Origin: Lachnospiraceae bacterium
GTDB taxonomy: Bacteria > Bacillota > Clostridia > Lachnospirales > Lachnospiraceae
Reading direction: 5' to 3'
DNA length: 64,000 bases
Assembly: GCA_017469935.1 (NCBI GenBank)
Contig: JAFUFL010000022.1
Coordinates: 1-64,000 of the forward strand
Part shown: positions 35,572-45,151 of the stretch, one piece after another
Numbering within the stretch: the stretch's first letter is position 1
Layout of the letters: the number at the start of each line of letters is the position of its first letter
The notes under the pieces: model-generated
What the model was told of the DNA's origin: nothing
Database searches by the model: none
The model's input: the letters and a program-made list of their open reading frames with translations, nothing else
Program-made: the position numbers and the translations under genes

Positions 35572-36507
35572 GTGATCAGAAAAGGTTATGGAATGAAATG
35601 GAAGAAAACCGCTGCGGTGATTCTGGCGCTGGCGCTCACGGCAGGGGCATACGGCTGCGGATCGTCCGCTGAGCCGGCCCAGACGACGGCCAAAGAAGAG
35701 ACGGCCCCGCAGGAGACTCAGGAGAGCGCAGCGGCCGCGAGCACGGTACAGGAACCGATCAACCCCGAAGAGGTTAAATCGGAAGAAGTCGTAAAGGCGG
35801 ATGACGCCGCGCAGAGCACCTCCAAAAAGGAGACGGAGGCGCAGGACGCGGGCAAGGAACAGGCGCCCGCCGCTTCTACCGCGGAAAAGGAAAAAGATGT
35901 GATCGAAAAGCCTGAGGTCTCCGAGGCCAACACCGAGGCGGAAAAGGAAAAAGAAGAGAATAAGAAGGAAGAGGAAGAAGCAAAGCAGTCCACGCAGAAC
36001 CTCAATGATGTCCTTGACGGCGCTATGAAGTTCGACGGCATGGATCTGCAGTTCCCGATCGAAATAAGCGGGATGAAGCTCGGAAAATGGACCCTCACCT
36101 TAGAATATGACGGGGATCCTTCCACCAAGAGCATGGCTCCCATGGAGGCGGTCACGGCAAAGATGACCAGTCCCGATTTCACGGACGACGACGTCATCGT
36201 CAAGGCGGAATTCGGCAACTACTCCGATTCGGAAGTTATGCTCTCCGACCTTCCCATGACGGGCATCTATATCACGAAAGGCAAGGGCAAGGACGGCGCC
36301 GAGCCCAAGCTCCCCGCATTGGAGCTTCCCTGCGGATTTACCTGGGGAACGCCGGCCAGCGAAGTGCAGGCGCAGCTCGGCGAGGCCAGCCTCTCCGGAA
36401 CCTTCGACTACGATTTCGATTTTATGTATGAGAACGGAGAGTATGTGTTCGAAGTCAGCGGAATGAATGACACGGGCATCGAATATGTAGTATACTCAGT
36501 AGAGTAA
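35572..36507 (+). CDS. Putative lipoprotein of unknown function
   Basis: I chose the GTG at 35572 because GGAGG lies five bases before it; the longer open frame upstream runs through the hairpin region. The product has 311 residues: a signal peptide with lipobox AYGC (about residue 29), a 115-residue Glu/Lys/Ala/Thr-rich spacer, and a C-terminal domain (about residues 150-311) with no motif I know. The acidic-basic spacer suggests an extended stalk on the outer membrane face. The leader of the nitrogenase-like operon follows. Confidence 0.78.
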   Translation: MIRKGYGMKWKKTAAVILALALTAGAYGCGSSAEPAQTTAKEETAPQETQESAAAASTVQEPINPEEVKSEEVVKADDAAQSTSKKETEAQDAGKEQAPAASTAEKEKDVIEKPEVSEANTEAEKEKEENKKEEEEAKQSTQNLNDVLDGAMKFDGMDLQFPIEISGMKLGKWTLTLEYDGDPSTKSMAPMEAVTAKMTSPDFTDDDVIVKAEFGNYSDSEVMLSDLPMTGIYITKGKGKDGAEPKLPALELPCGFTWGTPASEVQAQLGEASLSGTFDYDFDFMYENGEYVFEVSGMNDTGIEYVVYSVE

Positions 36508-36590
36508 AACTAAAAAATAAAAGATTCTGACAGGAAAGTATTGTCCGACCTGGAAGAGCGCAAATAGTAAAGTACTTATACGACTATAAG

Positions 36591-36706
36591 GCAGGAGAAG
36601 CGTCATTTGCCCTGAATTGGTCCCAATGCGGGGATGCTTCGTTCTGCGAGTGTCTGTTTGGATTGTTTATGAGCTCTTTCACCGGTTTGGTGGAAGGGCT
36701 CTTTAT
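36591..36706 (+). promoter_or_regulatory. Leader with structured RNA and terminator hairpin before the nitrogenase-like operon
   Basis: A long stem-loop (GCAG 36591-36594 with CTGC 36644-36647; GAAGC 36597-36601 with GCTTC 36636-36640; inner ATTGG-TC-CCAAT 36616-36627) is followed by a 13-bp terminator-like stem (36671-36683 with 36689-36701) and the T-rich TTTATTTGTTATT. The ribosome binding site of the first gene starts about 20 bp later. This arrangement suggests transcription attenuation or a riboswitch. I cannot match it to a known class. A possible promoter starts with TTGTCC at 36541. Confidence 0.6.
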
Positions 36707-36736
36707 TTGTTATTATTCAGCACCCTGGAGGTAATG

Positions 36737-37501
36737 ATGATCAAAATTGCGATATACGGAAAAGGCGGCATAGGAAAGTCCACAATGACCTCCAACCTGG
36801 CGGCCGCTTTCGCCTATCTGGGCAAAAGAGTGATCCAGATCGGATGTGATCCCAAGGCGGATTCCACCATCAACCTGCTGGGAGGGAAACCTCTGCAGCC
36901 TGTCATGGACTATCTTCGCGAGAAAGATGAAGATCCGGAGTCCATCGACCAGATCGCCAGGGAAGGATACGGCGGCATCCTGTGCATTGAGACAGGGGGC
37001 CCCACCCCGGGACTCGGATGTGCAGGCAGAGGGATCATCGCAACTTTCAGCCTCCTGGAGGACCTTCGCCTCTTCGAGACCTACCGCCCGGACGTCGTTC
37101 TGTACGATGTCCTGGGAGATGTGGTCTGCGGCGGATTTGCGGCGCCGATCCGGGAAGGATATGCCCAAAAAGTCCTCATCGTCACTTCCGGCGAGAAGAT
37201 GGCGCTCTATGCGGCGAACAATATCTGCACGGCGGTCCGCAATTTCGAGGACCGAAGCTATGCCAGAGTGGAAGGCATCATTCTCAACAGCAGAAATGTA
37301 GAGGGCGAGAGCAGAAAAGTGGAAGAATTCGCGGCGTCCAAGGGGCTTCCCATTGTGGCGAGAATCCCGAGGAGCGACGACATTATCCGCTTTGAAGACC
37401 AGGGCAAAACAGTGATCGAGGGAGATCCGGAGCTGGAAGTCAGTAAGTGCTTCCTTGAGCTGGCGCGGGAGCTGATCGAGCAGGAAGAGAAAACAATATG
37501 A
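36737..37501 (+). CDS. Nitrogenase iron protein-like ATPase (H_A)
   Basis: From the ATG at 36737, four bases after GGAGGT, the product is 254 residues. It has the P-loop GKGGIGKS (8-15), the switch Cys95 in GLGCAGRG and Cys131 in DVVCGGF, which hold the [4Fe-4S] cluster between two subunits, as in NifH, BchL and CfbC. Such proteins use ATP to send electrons to a partner of the NifDK type. The next gene overlaps it by 4 bp (ATGA) and encodes that partner in fused form. It is shorter than NifH (about 290), which suits nitrogenase-like relatives not used for N2 fixation. Confidence 0.92.
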   Translation: MIKIAIYGKGGIGKSTMTSNLAAAFAYLGKRVIQIGCDPKADSTINLLGGKPLQPVMDYLREKDEDPESIDQIAREGYGGILCIETGGPTPGLGCAGRGIIATFSLLEDLRLFETYRPDVVLYDVLGDVVCGGFAAPIREGYAQKVLIVTSGEKMALYAANNICTAVRNFEDRSYARVEGIILNSRNVEGESRKVEEFAASKGLPIVARIPRSDDIIRFEDQGKTVIEGDPELEVSKCFLELARELIEQEEKTI

Positions 37502-40095
37502 ACAGAGCAAAAAGTTATACAGTCAGTGAATTATGGGAGAGAGGAAGGGATTCGATCCCGGAGGATATGAAGTCCTCCACACATCTGATCTACAGTTCAC
37601 CGGCGACCCTTTCTTTCAATTCGCCGGGCGCGGAAGGCTTCGGCGTCAAGAGAGCCGGCCTGTCGGTCCCCGGATCGGTCATGCTGATCGTATCGCCCGG
37701 CTGCTGCGGGAGAAATACTTCGTCCATAAGCACGCTGAAGGGATACGAGAACCGCTTTTTCTATCTGACCATGGATGAGACGGACCTTGTCACCGGAAGG
37801 CACCTTCGCCGCATACCCAAGGCGGTGTGTGAACTGGCAGAGAGTCTGGAGAAGAAGCCTTCTGTCATCATGATCTGCATCACCTGTGTGGACGCGCTCC
37901 TGGGAACGGATATGGAGCGAGTCTGCAGGAAAGCCGAGAAAATGCTGGACGGCATCCGCGTTCGCCCCTGCTATATGTACGCGCTGACAAGAGAAGGCCG
38001 AAAGCCGCCCATGGTCCATGTGAGACAGTCCATCTACTCGCTGCTGGAACCGATGAAAAAGAAGGCGGACAGCGTCAATATTATGGGCTATTTTGCCCCT
38101 GTCGATGAAAAGAGTGAGCTAAGAGACCTGCTCCGGCAGATCGGAGTCAAAAAGATCCGGGAAGTCTCTTCCTGTCCGGATTTCGAAGAATTTCAGAAGA
38201 TGGCGGAGGCGAACTTTAACCTGGTCCTTAATCCGGAGGCCAGGCCGGCCGCGGGAGATCTCGAGGAGAAGCTGGGGATTCCTTCCATTGAACTGATGAG
38301 ACTGTACCAGATTGACCGAATCGCCGCGCAGTACGACGCGTTTGGAGCGGCGCTGGGCGTCCGCTTTGACTACGAGGCGTACAGAGATGAGGCCAAGGCG
38401 GCCATGAAGAAGTTCAGGGAGGACTATCCGGACGCGGTCTTCAGCGTAGGAGAGGCCATCAACGCAGATCCTTTCGAGCTTGCGCTGGCACTGGTCCGGT
38501 ACGGTTTCGCCATCAGGGAGATCTTCGGGACGCTGACGACGGATTCCTATCGCTATATCCGGCACCTCGCTGTGCTGAGCCCTGAGACGAAGGTGTATTC
38601 CAACCTGGCGCCTTCCATGCTTCTGTATGAGGAAGACTCCGCAGAGCCGGAGGGAGGCTTGCACATAGCACTGGGGCGCGACGCGGGATGGTATCACCCC
38701 GGAGCCGCCTGCCTGCAGTGGGGACAGGATAAACAGCCCTTCGGATTTATGGGGATAAAACAGTTTTTTGAGGCGCTCTATGAGACCGCGCGAAGCGGGA
38801 GAAAAGACCTCTATGGGTCTTTGGTGCAGCTGGGAGAACAGGAGGACGCCGGAGCGCTTGTCAGAAGGATCGGCACAGGCACGGGCGCCGGATGCCAAAA
38901 CAGTGACGCCGACAGCACAGGCACGCAAAATACGAAGGCGGATCTTCGCCCGGTAAGCGAAAATCAGCCGCCCAAGGGCTATCGGGGCGTACTCACACCT
39001 TTCGCCCCGGACCAGTCGGGAGCGGTCTCCGTCTTCTACGAGCTGGGCGGAATCACCGTGATTTGCGACGCGGGCGGATGCACAGGCAATATCTGCGGAT
39101 TTGATGAGCCGCGCTGGTTCCGCGAGAGAAGCGCCGTCTTCAGTGCGGGACTTCGCGATATGGACGCAATCCTGGGGCGGGACGACCGCCTGATCGCGAA
39201 ACTGGCGGATACGGCAGCTCTGCTGCGGGATGGCACGGAGAAAGATCCCGCCTTTACCGCGATCGTCGGAACGCCGGTACCGGCTGTCATCGGGACGGAT
39301 TTCAAGGCCCTGGAGAGGATGGCCAAGAAGAAGACAGGCCTTCCCTGCATCGGGATCGCCTGCGACGGCATGGAGTATTATGACAGAGGCGTCGAGAAGG
39401 CGTATCTGGCGCTGTTTGAAAAATTTGAGAAAATCGGGTTCGCCCGGAAAACGGATGAGACGGAGAAGTCCCGCGATCGGATCGGCATTCTGGGTGCCCA
39501 ATATATGGACCTGAGCGGCTTTGCGGATTTTGCGGCGCTCAGGGAAGAGGCCGAAAAGATGACCGGAAAGCAGGCCGTTATTTTCGGAAGCAGGGAGGAC
39601 GGCGTCCTTTCTTTTGCGGATCCTCAGAGCCTTAGCGAGGTCATTGTCGTGACGGTCTCGGGCTATGAGGCCGCGAAGAGACTGGCGGCAAAATATGGAA
39701 CAGCGCTGCGCTTTCACAACCCGCTCGCGGAGAAGAAGATCCGGGAGATCGTCTCAAAACTGCCTGCAGTTGATAAGGATAGCGTGTCAAAGACAGGCGT
39801 CAGCGGAAAGAAGATCCTAGTTGTTTACGAACAGGTGACAGCAAATTCCTGCAGGGAAGCGCTCCTGGAACTCGGAGCAGCCAAGGTGGACGCCGCCTCC
39901 TGGTTCATGATGAAAGAAGAACTGCGCGGTGACGGCGACCTGCAGCTCAGAGAGGAGTCTGACATCGCCGAAGCCGTTCGCAGAGGAGGTTACGACATGA
40001 TCATAGCGGATCCTGTCATGATTCCTTTGGTCGGGCGATATTTTGACGGGGTGTTTGCGGATCTTCCCCACTTTGCGGTGTCAGGTAAATTATGA
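37498..40095 (+). CDS. Fused D-K nitrogenase component 1-like protein (DK_A)
   Basis: This 865-residue protein contains two NifD/K-like halves. The first (about 1-440) has Cys69-Cys70 in SPGCCGR and Cys127/Cys130 in CITC. A hydrophilic linker (about 455-495) leads to the second (about 495-865), with Cys523, Cys528 and Cys533 in the [11 protein letters not shown] segment. In the second half the Cys normally preceding the IGTD segment is Val590, unlike the homologous free protein at 47484. It overlaps H_A and hypF by 4 bp each. No FeMo-cofactor ligands can be assigned. I infer a reductase in hydrogenase cofactor assembly, not N2 fixation. Confidence 0.85.
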   Translation: MNRAKSYTVSELWERGRDSIPEDMKSSTHLIYSSPATLSFNSPGAEGFGVKRAGLSVPGSVMLIVSPGCCGRNTSSISTLKGYENRFFYLTMDETDLVTGRHLRRIPKAVCELAESLEKKPSVIMICITCVDALLGTDMERVCRKAEKMLDGIRVRPCYMYALTREGRKPPMVHVRQSIYSLLEPMKKKADSVNIMGYFAPVDEKSELRDLLRQIGVKKIREVSSCPDFEEFQKMAEANFNLVLNPEARPAAGDLEEKLGIPSIELMRLYQIDRIAAQYDAFGAALGVRFDYEAYRDEAKAAMKKFREDYPDAVFSVGEAINADPFELALALVRYGFAIREIFGTLTTDSYRYIRHLAVLSPETKVYSNLAPSMLLYEEDSAEPEGGLHIALGRDAGWYHPGAACLQWGQDKQPFGFMGIKQFFEALYETARSGRKDLYGSLVQLGEQEDAGALVRRIGTGTGAGCQNSDADSTGTQNTKADLRPVSENQPPKGYRGVLTPFAPDQSGAVSVFYELGGITVICDAGGCTGNICGFDEPRWFRERSAVFSAGLRDMDAILGRDDRLIAKLADTAALLRDGTEKDPAFTAIVGTPVPAVIGTDFKALERMAKKKTGLPCIGIACDGMEYYDRGVEKAYLALFEKFEKIGFARKTDETEKSRDRIGILGAQYMDLSGFADFAALREEAEKMTGKQAVIFGSREDGVLSFADPQSLSEVIVVTVSGYEAAKRLAAKYGTALRFHNPLAEKKIREIVSKLPAVDKDSVSKTGVSGKKILVVYEQVTANSCREALLELGAAKVDAASWFMMKEELRGDGDLQLREESDIAEAVRRGGYDMIIADPVMIPLVGRYFDGVFADLPHFAVSGKL

Positions 40096-42530
40096 TCGAA
40101 AATACGACAAGAACACTGAGAATCAAAGTATACGGCATAGTGCAGGGAGTGGGCTTTCGTCCCACGGTCGCGCGCCACGCGGCCACTGCGGGAATCACGG
40201 GCTCGGTCTGTAACAAGGGACCCTATGTGGAGATCTTTGCACAGGGAAGCGAGGAGCAGACGCAGAATTTTGTGAATCTGCTGGAGAAGAAGCCGCCGAG
40301 AAGAGCGGCGGTCCTCAAGACGGATGTCCGAAATGCGGACGATTCGGGGCGCTCTTTTGACTCCTTCGAGATCATCGAGAGTGCCAAAACCAAGGGAGAA
40401 ATCTTCATCTCGCCGGATATCGCGATCTGCGAGGAGTGCAAGGCGGAGCTCTATGATCCGTCGGACAGACGGTATCTGCACCCGTTCATTAACTGCACCT
40501 GCTGCGGGCCGCGCCTGACGATTCTGGATGCGCTTCCTTATGACAGAGAGCGGACCAGTATGAAGATGTTTCCCATGTGTCCGCAGTGCGCGCAGGAGTA
40601 TCACTCTCCCTCGAGCAGGCGCTATGACGCGCAGCCCGTGTGCTGCAATGAATGCGGGCCGCAGGTCTATCTGGCCGGCGAAGAATCGGTGCGGGGGAGA
40701 GAGGCAATCACAAGGACGCGCAGGATCATCGCCGAGGGCGGAATCGCGGCGATCAAAGGAATCGGAGGCTTTCACCTCTGCTGCGACGCGACCAACGAAG
40801 AAGCGGTGGCAAAGCTGCGGGCAAGAAAGACCAGGCCGGTCAAGCCCTTTGCCGTCATGATGCGGGATGAGGCGGTCGCGGAGCGGGAGTGCGTGATCAG
40901 TGAGCGGCAGAAGGAGATCCTCACCGGGCACCAGAAGCCGATTCTCCTGCTGGAGAAAAGGCCGCAAGGAAGGCTGTGTCCCTCTATTGCGCCGGGAAAT
41001 CCGACAGTCGGCGTCATGCTCCCGTATGCGCCGGTACAGCTATTACTGTTTGATTACACAGATGAGATCAAAATGCCGGACTGCCTTGTCATGACGAGCG
41101 GCAATGTGTCGGGCGCCCCTATCTGCAGGGATGACAGCGAGGCACTGCAGGAGCTCGGGAATCTGTGCGACTGTATTTTGTCCCACGACCGGAAGATCCG
41201 GATCCGGGCGGACGACTCGGTCATGGATTTCTATGACGACGAGCCCTATATGATCCGCCGATCCAGGGGCTACGCGCCGCTCCCTTACATGCTGTCCGCA
41301 TGGGGCGAGAGCGTGGGAGAAGGAAGCGGCACAGGAATTCTGGCTATCGGCGGAGAACTGAAGAATACATTCTGCATCGGAACAGGGGGACTTTTCTATC
41401 CGTCTTCCTATATCGGAGACCTGGCGGACCTTCGCAGCGTTAAGGCGCTGGAGGAGACGACAGAGAGATATGCGCGGCTCCTGGAAGTGACGCCGCAGGT
41501 CATCGCCTGCGACATGCATCCCCGATACAACTCAGTAACAACGGCCCTGGAGCTGGCGGAGAAGATCGGCAGGGAACAGGGAGGCGGACTGCTTCCCGTC
41601 GTGCGGGTGCAGCACCACTACGCACATATCCTGAGCTGTATGGCGGAAAACGACTTTTCGGAACGCGTGATCGGCGTGTCCATGGACGGAACCGGATACG
41701 GAACGGACGGGACAATCTGGGGCGGAGAGATTCTGACTGCGGACTATCGATCTTTTGACAGGGCAGCCAGTATAAGGCCCTTTGTACAGGTGGGCGGCGA
41801 TCTGTCCTCCCGGGACGGATGGAGGATCGCGGTTTCCATGCTGCACAGCATCGGTAAGGCAGAAGAGGCGGACTCGCCGCTGGCTGATGCCGGCAGGGTC
41901 ATAAAAGAGCTCGAACTGTGCACTGAGCAGGAGGCGGCCGTCCTGAGAAAAATGGCGGACCGAGGACTCAACGCGGTGACATCCACAAGTGCGGGACGGC
42001 TGTTTGACGCCGTGAGCGCGATCTGCGGGATCTGCAGGCATTCCACCTTCGAAGGGGAGGCCTCCATGGCACTGGAATTTGCCGCCGAGCGGTATGAGAA
42101 AGCGGTCGGGAAATCCGAACCCGGCGATGGGCAATCGGCAGTTTCTTCTGCGTGGAATGAAAACGCGGAGACTGTGAGCAAAAGCGAAGACGGAAGGCTG
42201 ATCCTTCCCACGGAAGCAATCGTCAGAGAGATCACGCTGGGAAGACTGCGGGGAGAAGAACCGGACAAGCTGGCCTTTCTCTTCCACAAAAGGCTTGCGG
42301 ATCAGATCATCGAGGCATGCTGTGAGATCCGCAAGGAAAACGGAGTCGGAACGGCGGCCCTGAGCGGCGGGTGCTTCCAGAACAGGCTTCTGCTGGATCT
42401 GGTCAAAAAAGGGCTGGAGAGGCGGGGCTTCCGGGTGCTGATTCATCATCTGGTGCCGCCTAATGACGGAGGAATTGCGCTGGGGCAGGCGGTGGCCGCC
42501 CAGCAGAGAGTATTAGATAGAGCACTGTAA
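40092..42530 (+). CDS. hypF: Hydrogenase maturation carbamoyltransferase HypF
   Basis: The 812-residue protein has all HypF parts: an N-terminal acylphosphatase domain (QGVGFRPTVARHA), two zinc-finger pairs (CEECK...CTCCGPR and CPQC...CCNECGP), a YrdC-like domain (KPFAVMM) and a Kae1-like domain with QHHYAHILSCMAEN and SGGCFQN. HypF uses carbamoyl phosphate and ATP to carbamoylate the C-terminal Cys of HypE, the first step of making cyanide ligands. It overlaps the upstream nitrogenase-like gene by 4 bp, so the two systems are transcriptionally and probably functionally linked. Confidence 0.97.
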   Translation: MIENTTRTLRIKVYGIVQGVGFRPTVARHAATAGITGSVCNKGPYVEIFAQGSEEQTQNFVNLLEKKPPRRAAVLKTDVRNADDSGRSFDSFEIIESAKTKGEIFISPDIAICEECKAELYDPSDRRYLHPFINCTCCGPRLTILDALPYDRERTSMKMFPMCPQCAQEYHSPSSRRYDAQPVCCNECGPQVYLAGEESVRGREAITRTRRIIAEGGIAAIKGIGGFHLCCDATNEEAVAKLRARKTRPVKPFAVMMRDEAVAERECVISERQKEILTGHQKPILLLEKRPQGRLCPSIAPGNPTVGVMLPYAPVQLLLFDYTDEIKMPDCLVMTSGNVSGAPICRDDSEALQELGNLCDCILSHDRKIRIRADDSVMDFYDDEPYMIRRSRGYAPLPYMLSAWGESVGEGSGTGILAIGGELKNTFCIGTGGLFYPSSYIGDLADLRSVKALEETTERYARLLEVTPQVIACDMHPRYNSVTTALELAEKIGREQGGGLLPVVRVQHHYAHILSCMAENDFSERVIGVSMDGTGYGTDGTIWGGEILTADYRSFDRAASIRPFVQVGGDLSSRDGWRIAVSMLHSIGKAEEADSPLADAGRVIKELELCTEQEAAVLRKMADRGLNAVTSTSAGRLFDAVSAICGICRHSTFEGEASMALEFAAERYEKAVGKSEPGDGQSAVSSAWNENAETVSKSEDGRLILPTEAIVREITLGRLRGEEPDKLAFLFHKRLADQIIEACCEIRKENGVGTAALSGGCFQNRLLLDLVKKGLERRGFRVLIHHLVPPNDGGIALGQAVAAQQRVLDRAL

Positions 42531-42540
42531 GGAGGAAAAT

Positions 42541-42753
42541 ATGTGTGTAGGACTTTCTGCGAGAGTAGTCAAGATCAATGAGAACGGTACGGCGCTTGTA
42601 GACGCCAGCGGAGCAAAGAGGCAGGTCTCCGCGCAGCTCCTTGAAGATCTGGAGCCGGGCGATTACGTCATGGTTCACGCGGGAGCCGCTATTTCCAAGA
42701 TCACCGGTGATGACCAGTCGGAGACGCAGGATCTTCTGGAGGCGTATTTATGA
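42541..42753 (+). CDS. hypC: Hydrogenase maturation chaperone HypC
   Basis: This 70-residue protein begins MCVGLSARVV, with the essential Cys2 that binds iron in HypC. HypC works with HypD as the scaffold on which Fe(CN)2CO is built and then carried to the hydrogenase. A GGAGG site lies before the ATG and the end overlaps hypD by 4 bp. Length is slightly short for the family but complete. Confidence 0.95.
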   Translation: MCVGLSARVVKINENGTALVDASGAKRQVSAQLLEDLEPGDYVMVHAGAAISKITGDDQSETQDLLEAYL

Positions 42754-43820
42754 GTCAGAACAGCACAAATACGGCCGGCGACAAGAAAAAGAGCGCGCTG
42801 GACATTCTCAAGAATTACAGCGGACCCGAAGTGCGGATCATGGAGGTGTGCGGCACGCACACCCACGAGATCTTCCGCCTGGGCATCCGCAAAATATTGC
42901 CGAAGAACATTCGCCTGATCTCCGGGCCGGGATGTCCGGTCTGCGTGACGCCGGTCATTTTTATCGACGAGGCGCTGCTTCTGGCCCTCGAACACGGCTG
43001 CACGATCTGCACGTTCGGCGATCTGGTGCGGGTGCCTGGCACGTCATCGAGCCTTCAGAAGGCGCGCGGCGAAGGGGCCAAAGTACAGGTCGTCTATTCC
43101 CCGGCGGACGCGGTGGATTACGCGGCCGCTCATCCGCAGGAGCAGGTGGTCTTTCTGTCAGTAGGCTTTGAGACCACGACACCTTCCGTGTGCCTGGCGG
43201 TACAGTCGGCGCAGGAGAAGGGAGTGGAGAATTTCTCTGTTTTGACCGCCAATAAGACCATGCCCGGAGCCTATGAGGCCATGAAGGACAGCACGGACCT
43301 GTACCTGTATCCCGGTCATGTGCACGCGATCGTCGGAACGGGGATTTGCGAGGAGCTGGCGGCGCGCGGCGTGAGCGGCGTCTGCGCAGGGTTTACGGCG
43401 GCGGAGCTCGTGACGGCACTGGCCGTGGCAGTGACCAAATTCGAGAAGGGGGAGCCTTTCTTCGTCAACTGTTACCCCAGAGTGGTCAGGCCCCAGGGGC
43501 AGCCGGCGGCGGTCCGCCTTGTGGACTCTATGATGGAGCCCTGCGACAGCGAGTGGAGAGGAATCGGCGAGATTCCGCTCTCCGGCATGAAACTGAGAGA
43601 TTCCTACGCGCAGTTTGACGCGAGGATCAAATTCAATCTGCCCAAAGTGGAGGGAAAGAGCAATCCCGCCTGCCGATGCGGGGAGGTCCTGCAGGGCAAA
43701 TGCCTGCCCTCCGACTGCAAGGTTTTCGGCAAAGTCTGCACGCCCGAGCACCCCATCGGAGCCTGTATGGTATCCGGAGAGGGCGCCTGTTCGGCTTTCT
43801 ATCTGTATGGAGGAGAATGA
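42750..43820 (+). CDS. hypD: Hydrogenase maturation protein HypD
   Basis: The 356-residue protein has the HypD motifs CGTHTHEI, GPGCPVC and VGFETTTP, and the C-terminal cysteine set (NPACRCGEVLQGKC, later Cys residues near CMVSGEGAC) that binds a [4Fe-4S] cluster. HypD with HypC attaches the cyanide ligands and CO to iron. It overlaps hypC by the ATGA junction and is 1 bp from hypE. The family call is certain. Confidence 0.97.
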   Translation: MSQNSTNTAGDKKKSALDILKNYSGPEVRIMEVCGTHTHEIFRLGIRKILPKNIRLISGPGCPVCVTPVIFIDEALLLALEHGCTICTFGDLVRVPGTSSSLQKARGEGAKVQVVYSPADAVDYAAAHPQEQVVFLSVGFETTTPSVCLAVQSAQEKGVENFSVLTANKTMPGAYEAMKDSTDLYLYPGHVHAIVGTGICEELAARGVSGVCAGFTAAELVTALAVAVTKFEKGEPFFVNCYPRVVRPQGQPAAVRLVDSMMEPCDSEWRGIGEIPLSGMKLRDSYAQFDARIKFNLPKVEGKSNPACRCGEVLQGKCLPSDCKVFGKVCTPEHPIGACMVSGEGACSAFYLYGGE

Positions 43821-43821
43821 G

Positions 43822-44832
43822 ATGAGTAAGAGCGATACAGTAACACTGGCGCACGGCGCCGGAGGCAAGCAGACCTCCGAGCTGATCGACCGCGTCTTCA
43901 AGGCACATTTTCAGAACCCGCTCTTTACGGCGGACGACGCGGCCGTGATCGATGTCGAGAAGGGAAAGATCGCCATGTCCACGGACGGCTTCATCGTATC
44001 TCCGGCCTTCTTTGCGGGCGGCAATATCGGCAAGCTCTCGATCTGCGGCACGGTCAACGACCTGGCCTGCATGGGCGCCGTGCCCAAATATCTCACCTGC
44101 GGATTTGTCATCGAAGAGGGCTTTCCCATGGATCAGCTCGAGGAGATCGCCGCCGCCATGGAGAAGACGGCCGCGGAAGCGGGCGTGAAGATCGTAGCAG
44201 GTGACACCAAGGTCGCCGGAAAGGGACAGGTGGACGGCGTATTCATCAACACGACGGGTGTCGGCATCATTCCCGAGGGCATTCGCACCTCCGGTGCGCT
44301 GGCAAAGCCCGGCGACGCCGTCATTGTGACCGGCGACATCGGAAGACACGGCTGCACGATTCTTCTCGAGAGAGAGGACTACGGGATTGAGGCGGACGTC
44401 ACCAGCGACTGCGCGCCCCTTTCGGGAGCGGTACAGGCTGCCCTGACCGCTGTCCCCGAGATCCACGTCATCCGAGACGCCACAAGAGGCGGCGTAGGCA
44501 CCGTTCTCTACGAGATCGCGGCGCAGAGCGGCGTCGGCGTGAACCTGGAAGCGGCGGCCATCCCGGTCGATCCGGCCGTAAAGGGCGTCTGCGGACTGCT
44601 GGGCCTGGAGCCGCTGTATCTGGCCTGCGAAGGCCGGCTCGTAATGATCTGTCCCGAGGAGAGCGCGGAGCTTCTGCTGGAGACACTCCGGGCCTGCAAA
44701 TATACCGAGGGCGCGGCTATGATCGGCCGGATCACGGATCAGATGCCCGGAAGAGTGACCATGACCACAGAGATCGGGGCGCAAACGCTCCTTCCCCAGC
44801 CCGGAAATGAGCTGCTTCCCAGAATCTGCTGA
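43822..44832 (+). CDS. hypE: Carbamoyl dehydratase HypE
   Basis: From the ATG at 43822, with AGGAGA upstream, the product is 336 residues; a longer open frame from 43615 overlaps hypD and is rejected. It has the HGAGGKQ start, the FTADDAAVID-type metal-binding region of PurM/HypE enzymes, and ends PRIC. The C-terminal Cys336 receives the carbamoyl group from HypF and HypE dehydrates it to thiocyanate, the cyanide donor for iron. All four Hyp steps needed for Fe(CN)2CO (F, C, D, E) are therefore present together; HypA and HypB, which deal with nickel, are not. Confidence 0.97.
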   Translation: MSKSDTVTLAHGAGGKQTSELIDRVFKAHFQNPLFTADDAAVIDVEKGKIAMSTDGFIVSPAFFAGGNIGKLSICGTVNDLACMGAVPKYLTCGFVIEEGFPMDQLEEIAAAMEKTAAEAGVKIVAGDTKVAGKGQVDGVFINTTGVGIIPEGIRTSGALAKPGDAVIVTGDIGRHGCTILLEREDYGIEADVTSDCAPLSGAVQAALTAVPEIHVIRDATRGGVGTVLYEIAAQSGVGVNLEAAAIPVDPAVKGVCGLLGLEPLYLACEGRLVMICPEESAELLLETLRACKYTEGAAMIGRITDQMPGRVTMTTEIGAQTLLPQPGNELLPRIC

Positions 44833-44854
44833 AGTGACTTTCGGAGGGACCGGT

Positions 44855-45124
44855 ATGAGCATAGAGACGAGAGTGGCGGTGATCTCGATCATCGTGGAGA
44901 ACGAGGACGCCGCGCAGAAGATCAATGAGATCCTTCACGAATACCGCGGGTACGTGATCGGCAGAATGGGCATCCCCTACAGGAGCAAGGGCATCAATAT
45001 CATCAGTGTCGCCGTGGACGCGCCGCAGGAGAAGATCAGCGCCCTGTCGGGCCGGATCGGAAGGCTTCCGGGCACCAGTGCCAAGACGGCCTATTCCAAT
45101 GTGATCACCAAAACGGAGATCTGA
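44855..45124 (+). CDS. TM1266-family [FeFe]-hydrogenase-associated protein
   Basis: The ATG at 44855 follows GGAGGG by six bases and gives 89 residues. The protein looks like an ACT/ferredoxin-like small domain (VAVISIIVEN near the start, then GYVIGRMGIPYR). It matches the TM1266 family, named a putative regulator of the iron-only hydrogenase system because it sits beside HydEFG genes in many anaerobes. Its presence here points to [FeFe]-hydrogenase-type maturation. The function is not established. Confidence 0.88.
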   Translation: MSIETRVAVISIIVENEDAAQKINEILHEYRGYVIGRMGIPYRSKGINIISVAVDAPQEKISALSGRIGRLPGTSAKTAYSNVITKTEI

Positions 45125-45151
45125 TAACGCAAATTTAGTAACGGAGACAGA

